From NCBI RefSeq assembly GCF_023571765.1, contig NZ_JAMJXC010000007.1:1-64000 (forward strand): DNA of 64,000 bases. Direction: 5' to 3'. This document shows positions 16,949 through 27,872 of this stretch, one piece after another; within the stretch, counting starts at the first letter, position 1, and every line of letters begins with the position of its first letter. The notes under the pieces were generated by a model. The model made no database searches. It was not told the DNA's origin and saw only the letters and a program-made list of their open reading frames with translations. A program made the translations under genes and the position numbers. Source of the DNA: Xanthobacter aminoxidans. Lineage in GTDB: Bacteria; Pseudomonadota; Alphaproteobacteria; Rhizobiales; Xanthobacteraceae.

Positions 16949-17054
16949 CGTCATCGCCCGGCTCGTCCGGGCGATCCACGGATTGGCCGGGTGAGGTTCA
17001 CCGGGCAGCGCGCAGGCGGAGGGGTGGATCGCCCGGACGAGCCGGGCGATGACG
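16949..17054. repeat. Paired palindromic repeat, copy 2
   Basis: Inverted units beginning CGTCATCGCCCGGCTCGTCC and ending GACGAGCCGGGCGATGACG surround a spacer between convergent serB and the DUF2865 gene. Each unit is itself a hairpin, so the region may also act as a bidirectional transcription stop. Confidence 0.85.
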
Positions 17055-17128
17055 ACCGTTGAAAGTGGATGGATTTTCCCGCGCAGGTCGCAGGTGCCTT
17101 ACCGCGCGGTGTCCTTCCGCCTCGCGCC

Positions 17129-18337
17129 TTACTGCGCCGTCCCCTGCCCTGCTGCGGCGGCGCCCTGCTGGTTCTGGGCGTTCTGCGAGCGCGGCAGGGG
17201 AATGACGCGCACCTTGCGCTGCCCCGGCTGTTCGGATTCCGGCGCGAGCGGCGCGGCGACGGTGGCGGCCACCGGTCCGCCGGCGGCGGCTTCGGCCGCA
17301 GCGGTGCTGCCGGCGGGCGGCTTCGCGGCCGCCTTGCCGCCCTTGGTCGGCTCGGCGGGGCGCGGCGCGGACATTTCGCGCGCCTGCTCCTCGGTCACGA
17401 GGATGTCGCCCTTGCGCAGGGTGGTCTCGTCCTCAAGCCCGGCGAGGGCCTGCGCCCACGACTGGCCGGCCGGCTTGCAGGTGCAGGAGGGCACCAGCTC
17501 CTTGCGGTAGCGCAGGGCGTTGGGCAGCGACATGTAGGACTGGCCGGAGATGCTCACCGCCGACTTGATGTCGCCGCTATAGGTGAAGAGCTGCGCATCC
17601 GAGCCCGGGCACAGCCGCTTGCAGAGCTGCTCGTCCTGCGCGTAGCGGCTGGAATTGGTGGCGCTCGCCATGGGGAAGAAGTAGCCGTCGCAGGTCCTGA
17701 CGCACACAGTGCGCGAGGAATAGGTCTTCGGCGTCTCCAGCGGCATCAGGTCGAGGTCCGGCGAGGTTTCCTCGCTCTGGGGCTGCTGGGTGCCGAAGAT
17801 GGCCTCGAAGAAGTTCTTCGGCTTGGCCGGCTCGGCGGCGCGGCGGGCGGCCTGCACGGCGGCGGTGTATTGCGGGCCGCAATTGTTCTGGGCAAGGGCG
17901 ATGATGAGCGCCCGGCGCTGGCCGCCATTGTCGGTGCCACCGCGCTCCAGCCCGGCGATCTGCGACCTCAGGCGCGAGACCTGATCGTCGATCTGGTCGC
18001 ACTGGGGCGGACGGGGCGGACCCTGGAAGATGAGGAAGCCGCGCGGCGCATCGCAGCCCATGCCGCGCGCCTGGGCGGACAGACGGTCGAGATCGCCACG
18101 GAGCTTGGCGGCCTGCGCCTGCTGGTTGGCGACGCCGCCGGCGCTGCGGTCGAGGGCCATCAGCGAGCCTTCGAGCTGCTGGCAGGTGGGGCTGCCGGCC
18201 TGCGCCAGCGCGGTGCCCGCGGTGGTGAGGGCGACCATGAGGCCCAGCGCCAGACGGCGCGCAGCACCTCGCGCAGCCGTTCCACGGGCTGCAATCCGGG
18301 CCATCCGAATGGCGCCGATCCCTCGCGCGGACTCCAT
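17129..18337 (-). CDS. DUF2865 exported protein, unknown function
   Basis: 402 residues with a long basic n-region and a signal peptide ending near ALAQA (about residue 46). The middle matches the DUF2865 pattern found in Rhizobiales: paired cysteines in SPTCQQLEG and MGCDAPRG, YSSRTVCVRTCDGYFFPM, and LCKRLCPGSDAQLFTYSG. The C-terminus is Ala/Pro/Gly-rich and low complexity. The regularly spaced cysteines suggest disulfides in the periplasm. Function is unknown. A shorter start at M12 is possible. Confidence 0.8.
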   Translation of the reverse strand: MESARGIGAIRMARIAARGTAARGAARRLALGLMVALTTAGTALAQAGSPTCQQLEGSLMALDRSAGGVANQQAQAAKLRGDLDRLSAQARGMGCDAPRGFLIFQGPPRPPQCDQIDDQVSRLRSQIAGLERGGTDNGGQRRALIIALAQNNCGPQYTAAVQAARRAAEPAKPKNFFEAIFGTQQPQSEETSPDLDLMPLETPKTYSSRTVCVRTCDGYFFPMASATNSSRYAQDEQLCKRLCPGSDAQLFTYSGDIKSAVSISGQSYMSLPNALRYRKELVPSCTCKPAGQSWAQALAGLEDETTLRKGDILVTEEQAREMSAPRPAEPTKGGKAAAKPPAGSTAAAEAAAGGPVAATVAAPLAPESEQPGQRKVRVIPLPRSQNAQNQQGAAAAGQGTAQ

Positions 18338-18470
18338 CCTCAGCTCTTCTCTCCACTGGCGCCGTGCCGATCCGGCGCCCCTCTATAGACCGACAGCGGG
18401 GGACAATGGTGACGAAACTGTGGCCCCTCTCCGGAAGGTGAGGGGCCGACCCGTCTGCGGTCCAGCGCGC

Positions 18471-19565
18471 TCAGCCGCGGCCGCGCGAGCGGATGTTGTA
18501 GCTGTCGTAGGCGTATTCCGCGATCTGCCACCACACCAGCTGGTCGGCGCGGATGGCGAGCATGGAGTCGAGCGCCTGCTTGAACGCCGGGTTGGTGGCG
18601 GCCAACTCGTTGTAGAGCTCGAAGGACGCCTTGTAGCCCGCCTCCATGATGGACGCCGGGAACGGCTTCAGCTCCACGCCCTGCTGCACCAGACGGCGCA
18701 GCGCCGGGGGGTTCACCGAATCGTACTTGGCCAGCATCCAGTTGTTGGCGGCCTCGGCGGCATTGCGGACGATGGCCTGGTAGTGCTTCGGCAACGCGTT
18801 CCACTGGGCGTTGTTGATGACGAGGTGCAGCATGGCGCCGCCCTCCCACCAGCCGGGGTAATAGTAATACTTGGCCACCTTCACGAGGCCGAGCTTCTCG
18901 TCGTCATAGGGGCCGACGAACTCCGCCGCGTCGATGGAGCCGCGCTCCAGCGCCGGATAGACGTCGCTGGGGGCGATCTGCTGCGGCACCACGCCGAGCT
19001 TCGCCAGCACCTGCCCGCCGATGCCGCCGATGCGGAACTTCAGGCCCTTGAGGTCGGCGACGTCGTTCAGCTCCTTGCGGAAGAAGCCGCCCATCTGGCA
19101 GCCGGAATTGCCGAGCGGCATGCCGGTGACATTGTACTTGGCAAGCACGCCGTTGATGATCTGCTCACCGCCACCGAAGAACCACCAGGAGTGCTGCTGG
19201 CGCGAGTTGAAGCCGAACGGCACGCCGGTGCCGAAGGCCAGCGCGGTGTCCTTGCCGGTATAGAAATAGGTCGCGGTCTGGGCGCACTCCACCGAGCCGG
19301 TGGAGACCGCATCGAGCGCCTGCAGGCCGGGCACCAGCTCGCCGGCCGGGAAGGTCTGGATCTGGAAGCGGCCGTCGGTGGCCTCGGCCACATACTTCGC
19401 GAAGATCTGCGCCGTGCCGAAGATGGTGTCGAGGGAGCGCGGGAAGGAGGAGGTGAGGCGCCACTTCACCTCGGGCTGGGTCTGCGCGAGGGCGGGGGCG
19501 GCGACCGCGCTGGTGGCGAGCGCGGTGGCGGACGCGCCAATGAAATGGCGGCGCTTGATCTCCAT
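18471..19565 (-). CDS. TRAP transporter substrate-binding protein (DctP family, TakP-like), orphan
   Basis: 364 residues from ATG 19565, preceded by GAGGAG. The N-terminus has a twin-arginine signal (RRHFIGASATALATSAVAAPALAQ). The mature part shows TRAP signatures such as FPAGELVPGLQALDAVSTGSVE and YPALERGSIDAAEFVGPYDDEKLG, followed by KVAKYYYYPGWWEGG, a segment characteristic of the TakP group that binds 2-oxo acids or lactate as calcium salts. No DctQ or DctM membrane subunit is present nearby, so it must work with components encoded elsewhere. Substrate is inferred from the subfamily. Confidence 0.88.
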   Translation of the reverse strand: MEIKRRHFIGASATALATSAVAAPALAQTQPEVKWRLTSSFPRSLDTIFGTAQIFAKYVAEATDGRFQIQTFPAGELVPGLQALDAVSTGSVECAQTATYFYTGKDTALAFGTGVPFGFNSRQQHSWWFFGGGEQIINGVLAKYNVTGMPLGNSGCQMGGFFRKELNDVADLKGLKFRIGGIGGQVLAKLGVVPQQIAPSDVYPALERGSIDAAEFVGPYDDEKLGLVKVAKYYYYPGWWEGGAMLHLVINNAQWNALPKHYQAIVRNAAEAANNWMLAKYDSVNPPALRRLVQQGVELKPFPASIMEAGYKASFELYNELAATNPAFKQALDSMLAIRADQLVWWQIAEYAYDSYNIRSRGRG

Positions 19566-19763
19566 GGATGTGCTCCTCGGGCCGGTTGATCGGCTCTCTA
19601 GGTTGGGGCGAAAACCGTGCGATGGGGCGAAAGGGGTGTCACGCGGCGCGTCGGCCGTCAATGTCGGCAATCGCCGGAGGAGTGATATTGCGCCGCTCTT
19701 CCGCTGCGGTCGGGGCATCCCATATGTCGGGGGCCCGCCTGTGGCAGCTTACCGGGGAGTTCC

Positions 19764-20330
19764 ATGACGCACGCTGTCTCGACCATCCGTCCCACCCCCA
19801 CCCGCCGCCTCGGCCGCCTCGCGCTCGCGGGCGCGCTGGGTGTCACGCTGGGTGTCATGGCGCTCGCGGGCGGGCCGGCGCTGGCGCAGGAGCCGAACCT
19901 CATCTTCCGCAAGTCCACGGTCTGGAAGTTCCTGACCCCCGACGACAAGCTGGCCGTCTACGGCATCGACGATCCGGTGGTGGAGGGCGTCGCCTGCCAC
20001 TACACCACCCCCGAGAAGGGTGGCGTGAAGGGCATGGTGGGCCTCGCCGAGGAAGTCTCCGACATCTCGCTTGCCTGCCGGCAGGTGGGGCCGATCTCCT
20101 TCAAGTCGAAGTTCGAGCAGGGCGACGTGGTGTTCCGCGAGAGCCGCTCCTTCTTCTTCAAGAAGATGCAGATCGTGCGCGGCTGCGACACCAAACGGAA
20201 CGTGCTCGTCTATCTCGTCTATTCCGACAAATTGATCGACGGCAGCCCGAAGAACTCCACCTCCACGGTCCCGATCATGCCGTGGGGCGGCAATACCGAC
20301 GTGCCGAAGTGCGCGGATTTCCTGAAGTAA
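19764..20330 (+). CDS. CreA family exported protein
   Basis: 188 residues with a signal peptide ending at ALAQE (about residue 42). The mature domain has the CreA pattern: FRKSTVWKFLTPDDKLAVYGIDDPVVEGVACHYT, SLACRQVGPISF and VLVYLVYSDKLIDGSPKNSTSTV in order. Three cysteines are conserved in the family. The molecular role of CreA is not known; a periplasmic or outer membrane location is likely. Confidence 0.88.
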   Translation: MTHAVSTIRPTPTRRLGRLALAGALGVTLGVMALAGGPALAQEPNLIFRKSTVWKFLTPDDKLAVYGIDDPVVEGVACHYTTPEKGGVKGMVGLAEEVSDISLACRQVGPISFKSKFEQGDVVFRESRSFFFKKMQIVRGCDTKRNVLVYLVYSDKLIDGSPKNSTSTVPIMPWGGNTDVPKCADFLK

Positions 20331-20342
20331 CGGGAAGAAAAA

Positions 20343-20389
20343 CGCCGCGCACACAGGCGGGAGATCACCTCCGCCCCGGGCGCGCGGCG
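20343..20389. terminator. Nested hairpin between convergent creA-like and carbonic anhydrase genes
   Basis: Outer arms CGCCGCGC (20343) and GCGCGGCG (20382) enclose an inner hairpin GGCGG / CCGCC. An A-rich run (AAGAAAAA) precedes it, which would serve as the U tract for the minus-strand transcript of the carbonic anhydrase gene. Confidence 0.5.
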
Positions 20390-20406
20390 CATGCGTCAGA
20401 GGCAGG

Positions 20407-21138
20407 TCAGAGGAAGTTCACCTTCCCGGTGCCGATGTCATACATGGCGGCGGCCGACTTCAGCTTCCCTGCGGCGGCCCGCTCCGACAGGATCGGCCCC
20501 GCGGTCTGCGCCAGCTTGGCGTTCATCTTCACGTTCATGTCGCTGGCGGCGGCGAGGAGATCGGACGGGTTGCTCCGCATAGCCTCATAGACCGCCGGGC
20601 GGATGGCGTTGACGAGGCTCGGCAGGTGGCCGGGCGGCAGGGTGTTGTCCTTGATGGACGTGATGGTCGCCTGAATCGCGCCGCACGAGGCATGGCCGAG
20701 CACGACGATGAGCTTCACGCCGAGCACCGCGGTGGCGAATTCCAGGCTCGCCAGCCCGTTTTCATCGATAAAGTTGCCGGCCACACGCACGATGAACAGT
20801 TCGCCCGGCCCCTGGTCGAACACCAGTTCCGGGACCACCCGCGAATCCGAGCAGGCGACGATGGCCGCGAACGGCTGCTGTCCCGTCGTGCGCTGCAGGC
20901 GGCCGGCGGAATAGTCCGCCTGCTGGGGCGTGCCGGCCACGTAGCGGGCATTTCCGTCCACCAGACGCTTCATGGCTTCATCCGGAGTGACCGGTGTGGC
21001 CGTGCCATAGCCACCGCTCGACTGGGCGAAGGCGGAGGCGGCGAACAGCGGCGCGGCCGCAAGGGCCAGTCCACCCGCCAGTCCGCCGGCAAGCAGGCGT
21101 CGGCGTCCGATGGACGGTGATGAACACGTCTCGCACAT
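20407..21138 (-). CDS. Beta-carbonic anhydrase, Tat-exported
   Basis: 243 residues. The N-terminus carries GRRRLLAGGLAGGLALAAA, a twin-arginine signal, so the enzyme folds with its zinc in the cytoplasm and acts in the periplasm. Beta-class zinc ligands are visible: C96 and the dyad D98-R100 in ACSDSR, then H149 and C152 in GHASCGAI. It interconverts CO2 and bicarbonate. A link to the carbon metabolism of the host (for example CO2 or bicarbonate supply for carboxylases) is plausible but not shown by the neighbours. Confidence 0.92.
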   Translation of the reverse strand: MCETCSSPSIGRRRLLAGGLAGGLALAAAPLFAASAFAQSSGGYGTATPVTPDEAMKRLVDGNARYVAGTPQQADYSAGRLQRTTGQQPFAAIVACSDSRVVPELVFDQGPGELFIVRVAGNFIDENGLASLEFATAVLGVKLIVVLGHASCGAIQATITSIKDNTLPPGHLPSLVNAIRPAVYEAMRSNPSDLLAAASDMNVKMNAKLAQTAGPILSERAAAGKLKSAAAMYDIGTGKVNFL

Positions 21139-21340
21139 GGGCGATCCTCTCCCGGTCAGTCTGTTTCAGGCATGTTTGGACCCGCCCGCAGCGGTGCCGC
21201 TGGGGCAGGCCGGGGCCGAACATAGCTGATCCGGGGACGAAGCATCAGGCCCGGCGATCACAAAACGCGGACCTAAAGCTTTGCCATGAAATGGCATTTC
21301 GGGATCGAGGGGACCATCCGGGTGATCGCGCGCAGCCGGG

Positions 21341-21658
21341 CTACCGCGAGCAGGTGATGGCCACCGTTTCCGGGCAGAGCGGGCCGGTGCAGGTCGTCGC
21401 CGGCGAGGCGACGCTGGAGGGGGTGAAGGCGGAGGCGGGCACCGCCACGCGGCCGAAGTCGATGACCTGCGTGTAGGCGTGGCTGCGGCACCAGGCTTCC
21501 GCCACCTTCCGCCCGCAGGGCGCGCCGGAGGCGAGGCAGGAATCGATGTTGGAGCCGTCGGAATTGTCGATGAGGAAGATGCGCGTCTCCGCCATGGCCG
21601 GCGCCATCAGCGACAGGCTCGCCACGGTGACGGCGGCGAGGGTTCGGATCAGCGGCAT
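21341..21658 (-). CDS. Small secreted Cys-containing protein, unknown function
   Basis: 105 residues. A clear signal peptide ends near AMA-ETR (residue 23). The mature 82-residue part contains six cysteines (DSCLASGAPCG, EAWCRSHAY, TTCTGPLC, ITC), suggesting three disulfides. No family is recognised, although the E-A-x-C-R-x-x-A-Y-T pattern resembles small exported proteins common in Rhizobiales. It is isolated, with no operon partner. Confidence 0.65.
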   Translation of the reverse strand: MPLIRTLAAVTVASLSLMAPAMAETRIFLIDNSDGSNIDSCLASGAPCGRKVAEAWCRSHAYTQVIDFGRVAVPASAFTPSSVASPATTCTGPLCPETVAITCSR

Positions 21659-21857
21659 GGACAGGTCGGCACCTCTTTGACAGGCGCGTCCCGAACGCGG
21701 CGGCGCGCTTTCGGGTCACGGGCGGGATCATCGGATGCGCCCCGCCCCCCGCCCGGCGCAACTCAGCCGGGGATAGACGCTCACCAAGGGGCAGGTCAAG
21801 CTGGGGAAGATAACGATATCCGGAGGTGCGGGGCCGCGCCGGGCGGCGTGAAACATC

Positions 21858-21886
21858 TTGACGAGCGCCCGCGCCCGAACCATTGT
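21858..21886 (+). promoter_or_regulatory. Candidate promoter ahead of a short peptide and cysS
   Basis: TTGACG at 21858-21863, a 17-base gap, and CATTGT at 21881-21886. Transcription from it would start near 21893, about at the ATG of the short frame at 21895. The -35 element is good and the -10 element is weak. Confidence 0.4.
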
Positions 21887-21894
21887 CCCGCGCC

Positions 21895-21948
21895 ATGAAC
21901 GGCGGTCTCGTCACCATCTGCGCCATTGCGGCGATTATTTGCGGTTAG
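21895..21948 (+). CDS. Possible 17-residue leader peptide with two Cys codons upstream of cysS
   Basis: ATG to TAG encodes MNGGLVTICAIAAIICG, a hydrophobic peptide with two cysteines and five isoleucines, 108 bases before cysteinyl-tRNA synthetase. No ribosome site is seen; if the promoter at 21858 is used the message would be nearly leaderless. A Cys-responsive attenuator is an attractive reading but rests on weak evidence. The rest of the 398-base gap 21659-22056 holds only a short GGCCGCGGCC palindrome near 21960, and I see nothing else in it. Confidence 0.25.
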   Translation: MNGGLVTICAIAAIICG

Positions 21949-22056
21949 CCGAAAAGCTGGCCGCGGCCGTCCTTTGCTCATCTTCTTAGACAAGGATCTG
22001 GACGCCCCGGCCGGTGGACCGGCTTGGCGCTTGTGCGCCATTCGGGGGAACGATCC

Positions 22057-23445
22057 ATGGAGCTCAGGCTCTACAACACGCTGACCCGCTCGAAGGACCT
22101 GCTGCGTCCGCTCGATCCCTTGAACGTGCGCATGTATGTGTGCGGGCCGACGGTCTACGACCATGCCCATATCGGCAATGCCCGCCCGGTCATCGTCTTC
22201 GACGTGCTGTTCCGCCTGCTGCGGCGCCTCTACGGGGCGGAGCACGTCAAGTACGTCCGCAACATCACGGACGTGGACGACAAGATCAACGCCCGCGCCG
22301 CCGATCGCGCCATCTCCATCCGTGACCTGACGGAAGAGACCTATCGCTGGTTCCGCGAGGATACGGCGGCGCTGAACTGCCTGCCGCCCACCGTGGAGCC
22401 CCGCGCCACCGAGCATATCGAGGAGATGCGCATCCTCATCGAGCGGCTCGTCGCCTCCGGCCATGCCTATGTGGCGGAGGAGCATGTGCTGTTCCACGTG
22501 CCCTCCATGCCGGACTACGGCCGCCTCTCCCGCCGCTCGCTGGATGAGATGATGGCCGGCGCCCGCGTGGACGTCGCCCCCTACAAGCGCGACGCCATGG
22601 ACTTCGTGCTGTGGAAGCCCAGCGCCGCGGGCGTGCCCGGCTGGCCGTCCCCCGCCGGCATCGTCACCCCCGGCCGCCCCGGCTGGCACATCGAGTGCTC
22701 GGCCATGAGCTGGAAGCATTTGGGCGAGACCTTCGACATCCATGGCGGCGGCATCGACCTCGTCTTCCCCCACCACGAGAACGAGATCGCGCAGACCCGC
22801 TGCGCCTTCCATTCCGGCGTCATGGCGCAGATGTGGATGCACAACGGCTTCCTGATGCTGGAAGGCGAGAAGATGTCGAAGTCCCTCGGCAACTTCGTCA
22901 CCATCCGCGAGCTGCTGGACGAGTGGCCCGGCGAGGTGCTGCGCCTCGCCATGCTCTCCACCCACTACCGTCAGCCCATCAACTGGACCCGCCAGGGCCT
23001 CGGCTTCGCCGCCAAGACGCTGGACAAGTGGTATCGCGTGATCGGCGACGTGGAGGCCGAGACCGGCGACGCCAACCCGTTCGAGAGCGAGATCGCCGAC
23101 CGTCTGTCCGACGACCTCAACACGCCCTCCGTCATCGCCCACCTGCACCACCTCGCCGAGGTGGCGGAGCACGAGGACACGTCCTCCGCTCTGCGCCGCC
23201 GCTTCAAGGGCGCGGCGAACCTGCTGGGCCTCCTAGGCGATACCGAAACCGGGTGGCGCGCGCGGCAGAAGGAGGGCATTGCCCTCGACGAGGGGGTGAT
23301 CGCCGATCTGATCGCCCAGCGCATCGCCGCCCGCAAGGCGAAGGACTTCAAGCGCGCCGACCAGATCCGCGAGGAGCTGGCGGCCAAGGGCATCGTGCTG
23401 ATGGACAACAAGGACGGGACCACCAGCTGGGAGGTGTCGCGATGA
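22057..23445 (+). CDS. cysS: Cysteinyl-tRNA synthetase
   Basis: 462 residues from ATG 22057, preceded by CGGGGGAA. The zinc ligand C29 lies in [17 protein letters not shown], which also holds the HIGH-type motif; a second zinc cysteine is in WHIECSAMS, with [18 protein letters not shown] and the KMSKSLGNF loop following. It charges tRNA-Cys. The stop overlaps the next gene (ATGA), making a cysS-GNAT-cimA operon. Confidence 0.97.
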   Translation: MELRLYNTLTRSKDLLRPLDPLNVRMYVCGPTVYDHAHIGNARPVIVFDVLFRLLRRLYGAEHVKYVRNITDVDDKINARAADRAISIRDLTEETYRWFREDTAALNCLPPTVEPRATEHIEEMRILIERLVASGHAYVAEEHVLFHVPSMPDYGRLSRRSLDEMMAGARVDVAPYKRDAMDFVLWKPSAAGVPGWPSPAGIVTPGRPGWHIECSAMSWKHLGETFDIHGGGIDLVFPHHENEIAQTRCAFHSGVMAQMWMHNGFLMLEGEKMSKSLGNFVTIRELLDEWPGEVLRLAMLSTHYRQPINWTRQGLGFAAKTLDKWYRVIGDVEAETGDANPFESEIADRLSDDLNTPSVIAHLHHLAEVAEHEDTSSALRRRFKGAANLLGLLGDTETGWRARQKEGIALDEGVIADLIAQRIAARKAKDFKRADQIREELAAKGIVLMDNKDGTTSWEVSR

Positions 23446-23930
23446 GCGCCATCGCTTTGCGCCCCTACCTCCCGGCCGACGCGCCGGCACTGGCCGACCT
23501 GTTCCGCGCCGCCATCGCCGAGCTGACCGGCGAGGATTACGACACCGAGCAGCAGGACGCCTGGGCCGCCAGGGCCGACGACGCGGAGGCCTTCGCCGCC
23601 CGCCTCGCCGCCAGCCTCACCCTCGTCGCCCTGCGCGGCAAGACGGTGGCCGGCTTCGTCTCGCTGAAGGACAATGCCCACATCGACATGCTCTATGTGG
23701 CGCCCGACGCCGCCGGCACCGGCGTCGCAAAGGCCCTGTGCGACGCCGCCGAGACGCTGGCCAAGGCGCGCGGCACCCGCAAGCTCACCGTGGACGCCAG
23801 CGACACCGCCCTCGGCTTCTTCCAGAAGCGGGGCTACGAGCCCCAGCGCCGCAACATGGTGCCGCTGGCCGACACCTGGCTCGCCAACACAGCGATGACG
23901 AAGACGCTGGGGGAAGGGGCCGGGCAATGA
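23442..23930 (+). CDS. GNAT family N-acetyltransferase
   Basis: 162 residues. The acetyl-CoA binding region is seen as [28 protein letters not shown] (motif A, with the Q/R-x-x-G-x-G/A pattern in the modified form A-G-T-G-V-A), followed by [19 protein letters not shown] (motif B). This GNAT subtype (YafP/PhnO-like) is often found as a small stand-alone acetyltransferase; the substrate is unknown. It overlaps both neighbours by four bases, so it is co-translated with cysS and cimA. Confidence 0.88.
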   Translation: MSAIALRPYLPADAPALADLFRAAIAELTGEDYDTEQQDAWAARADDAEAFAARLAASLTLVALRGKTVAGFVSLKDNAHIDMLYVAPDAAGTGVAKALCDAAETLAKARGTRKLTVDASDTALGFFQKRGYEPQRRNMVPLADTWLANTAMTKTLGEGAGQ

Positions 23931-25540
23931 CGGGCGCAGCTGCCGAGGGGCGTGAACGCCTCTACCTCTTCGACACCACCCTGCGCGACGGAGCGCAGAC
24001 GAACGGTGTCGATTTCACCGTGGCCGACAAACTGCGGGTTCTTTCCCTGCTGGACCGGCTGGGCGTGGACTATGTGGAGGCCGGCTATCCCGGCGCCAAT
24101 CCCACGGACACGCAGCTTTTTGCCGAGAAGCACGAGGCGAAGGCCCGCCTCACCGCCTTCGGCATGACCAAGCGCCCCGGCCGCTCCGCCTCCAACGACC
24201 CCGGCGTGGCGGCGCTGCTGGCGGCCCATTCCGATGCCATCTGCTTCGTCGCCAAGTCCTCCGCCTATCAGGTGCGGGTGGCGCTGGAAACCACGAAGGA
24301 GGAGAACCTCGCCTCCATCCGCGAGAGCGTGGAGGCGGCGATTGCCGCCGGGCGCGAGGCGCTGGTGGATTGCGAGCATTTCTTCGACGGCTTCAAGGAA
24401 GACCGCGACTTCGCCCTCGCCTGCGCCCGCACCGCCTATGAGGCCGGCGCGCGCTGGGTGGTGCTCTGCGACACCAATGGCGGCACCCTGCCCCACGAGG
24501 TGGAGGCCATCGTCGCCGAGGTGGTGAAGGTGGTGCCGGGCACCAATGTGGGCATCCACGCCCACAACGACACCGAGCAGGCGGTGGCCAATTCGCTGGC
24601 CGCCGTCCGCGCCGGCGCGCGGCAGATCCAGGGCACGCTGAACGGCCTCGGCGAGCGCTGCGGCAACGCCAATCTCTGCTCACTCATCCCCACCCTTTTG
24701 CTCAAGACCGACTATGCGGCGCGCTTCGACATCGGCGTGGGCGAGGAGGCGCTGGGCGAGCTGGTCCACGTCTCCCGCACGCTGGACGAGATGCTGAACC
24801 GCGCCCCCGACCGGCACGCGCCTTATGTGGGCGAAAGCGCCTTCGCCACCAAGGCCGGCATCCACGCCTCGGCCATCCTGAAGGACCCCGCCACCTACGA
24901 GCACGTCGCCCCGGAAAAGGTGGGCAACCGCCGCCGGGTGATGGTCTCCGACCAGGCCGGCCGCTCCAACGTATTGTCCGAGCTGGAGCGCCTCGGCGTG
25001 CCGGTGGACAAGAAGGACCCGCGCATTTCCCGCCTTCTGGAAGAGGTGAAGGAGCGCGAGGCGCTGGGCTATTCCTACGAGGCGGCGGACGCCTCCTTCG
25101 CCCTGCTGGCGCGGCGGATGCTGGGCTCGGTGCCGGACTATTTCGCGGTGGAGCGCTTCAAGGTGAACGTGGAGCGGCGCTACAACGCGCAGGGCGAGCT
25201 TGTCACCGTGGCGGAAGCCATCGTGAAGGTGAAGGTGGACGACGAGACCATGATCTCCGCCGCCGAGGGCAACGGCCCGGTGAACGCGCTGGACGTGGCC
25301 CTGCGCAAGGATCTCGGTAAGTACCAGCCCTTCATCTCGGGCCTCCACCTCACCGACTATCGCGTGCGCGTGCTCAACGGCGGCACGGAGGCGGTGACGC
25401 GGGTGCTGATCGAGAGCGCGGACGAGACCGGCGATCGCTGGACCACGGTGGGCGTCTCCCCCAACATCATCGACGCCTCCTTCGAGGCGCTCCTGGATTC
25501 CATCACCTGGAAGCTGCTGAAGGAAGGCGCGCCGGCCTGA
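23927..25540 (+). CDS. cimA: (R)-citramalate synthase
   Basis: 537 residues. The HMGL-like TIM barrel begins LFDTTLRDGAQTNGVDF and contains HAHNDTEQAVANSLAAVRAGA and GTLNGLGERCGNANL; the C-terminal third is a LeuA-type allosteric dimerisation domain. Length and the GVDFT/FGMTKRPG signatures fit CimA rather than LeuA. It condenses pyruvate and acetyl-CoA to citramalate for isoleucine synthesis by the threonine-independent route. It ends the cysS operon and is followed by a strong terminator. Confidence 0.92.
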   Translation: MTGAAAEGRERLYLFDTTLRDGAQTNGVDFTVADKLRVLSLLDRLGVDYVEAGYPGANPTDTQLFAEKHEAKARLTAFGMTKRPGRSASNDPGVAALLAAHSDAICFVAKSSAYQVRVALETTKEENLASIRESVEAAIAAGREALVDCEHFFDGFKEDRDFALACARTAYEAGARWVVLCDTNGGTLPHEVEAIVAEVVKVVPGTNVGIHAHNDTEQAVANSLAAVRAGARQIQGTLNGLGERCGNANLCSLIPTLLLKTDYAARFDIGVGEEALGELVHVSRTLDEMLNRAPDRHAPYVGESAFATKAGIHASAILKDPATYEHVAPEKVGNRRRVMVSDQAGRSNVLSELERLGVPVDKKDPRISRLLEEVKEREALGYSYEAADASFALLARRMLGSVPDYFAVERFKVNVERRYNAQGELVTVAEAIVKVKVDDETMISAAEGNGPVNALDVALRKDLGKYQPFISGLHLTDYRVRVLNGGTEAVTRVLIESADETGDRWTTVGVSPNIIDASFEALLDSITWKLLKEGAPA

Positions 25541-25563
25541 CGGGCTCGCGAGCCGGAATGTGA

Positions 25564-25601
25564 AAAAGGCCGGGCTGCGAAGGCCCGGCCTTTTCTTTTT
25601 T
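25564..25601 (+). terminator. Intrinsic terminator of the cysS-GNAT-cimA operon
   Basis: A 12-bp stem AAAAGGCCGGGC / GCCCGGCCTTTT with a 7-base loop, continued by CTTTTTT. The A run on the 5' side lets it also work for the convergent thiC transcript. Confidence 0.92.
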
Positions 25602-25634
25602 CAGTCCTGCGCTGGAGCCGTCAGCGCCCTGCCC

Positions 25635-27716
<2,082 letters not shown>

Positions 27717-27872
27717 GAACAGTGACACTGTGATGTATACGAAAGCCCAATGTCAACGCTGCACTGCAGCACACGCATAGGTCAAGTCACCCAATTGGGA
27801 ATGCCTGCGGTATTGGAACGCGCCGCGAAGCCGACTAGACCAGCCCTCCCACATCGCAAGGAGCATGGGCAT

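Noticed and set aside
27720-27872. A BioR operator upstream of bioB
   Set aside because: No TTATCTATAA-like sequence was found in the gap.
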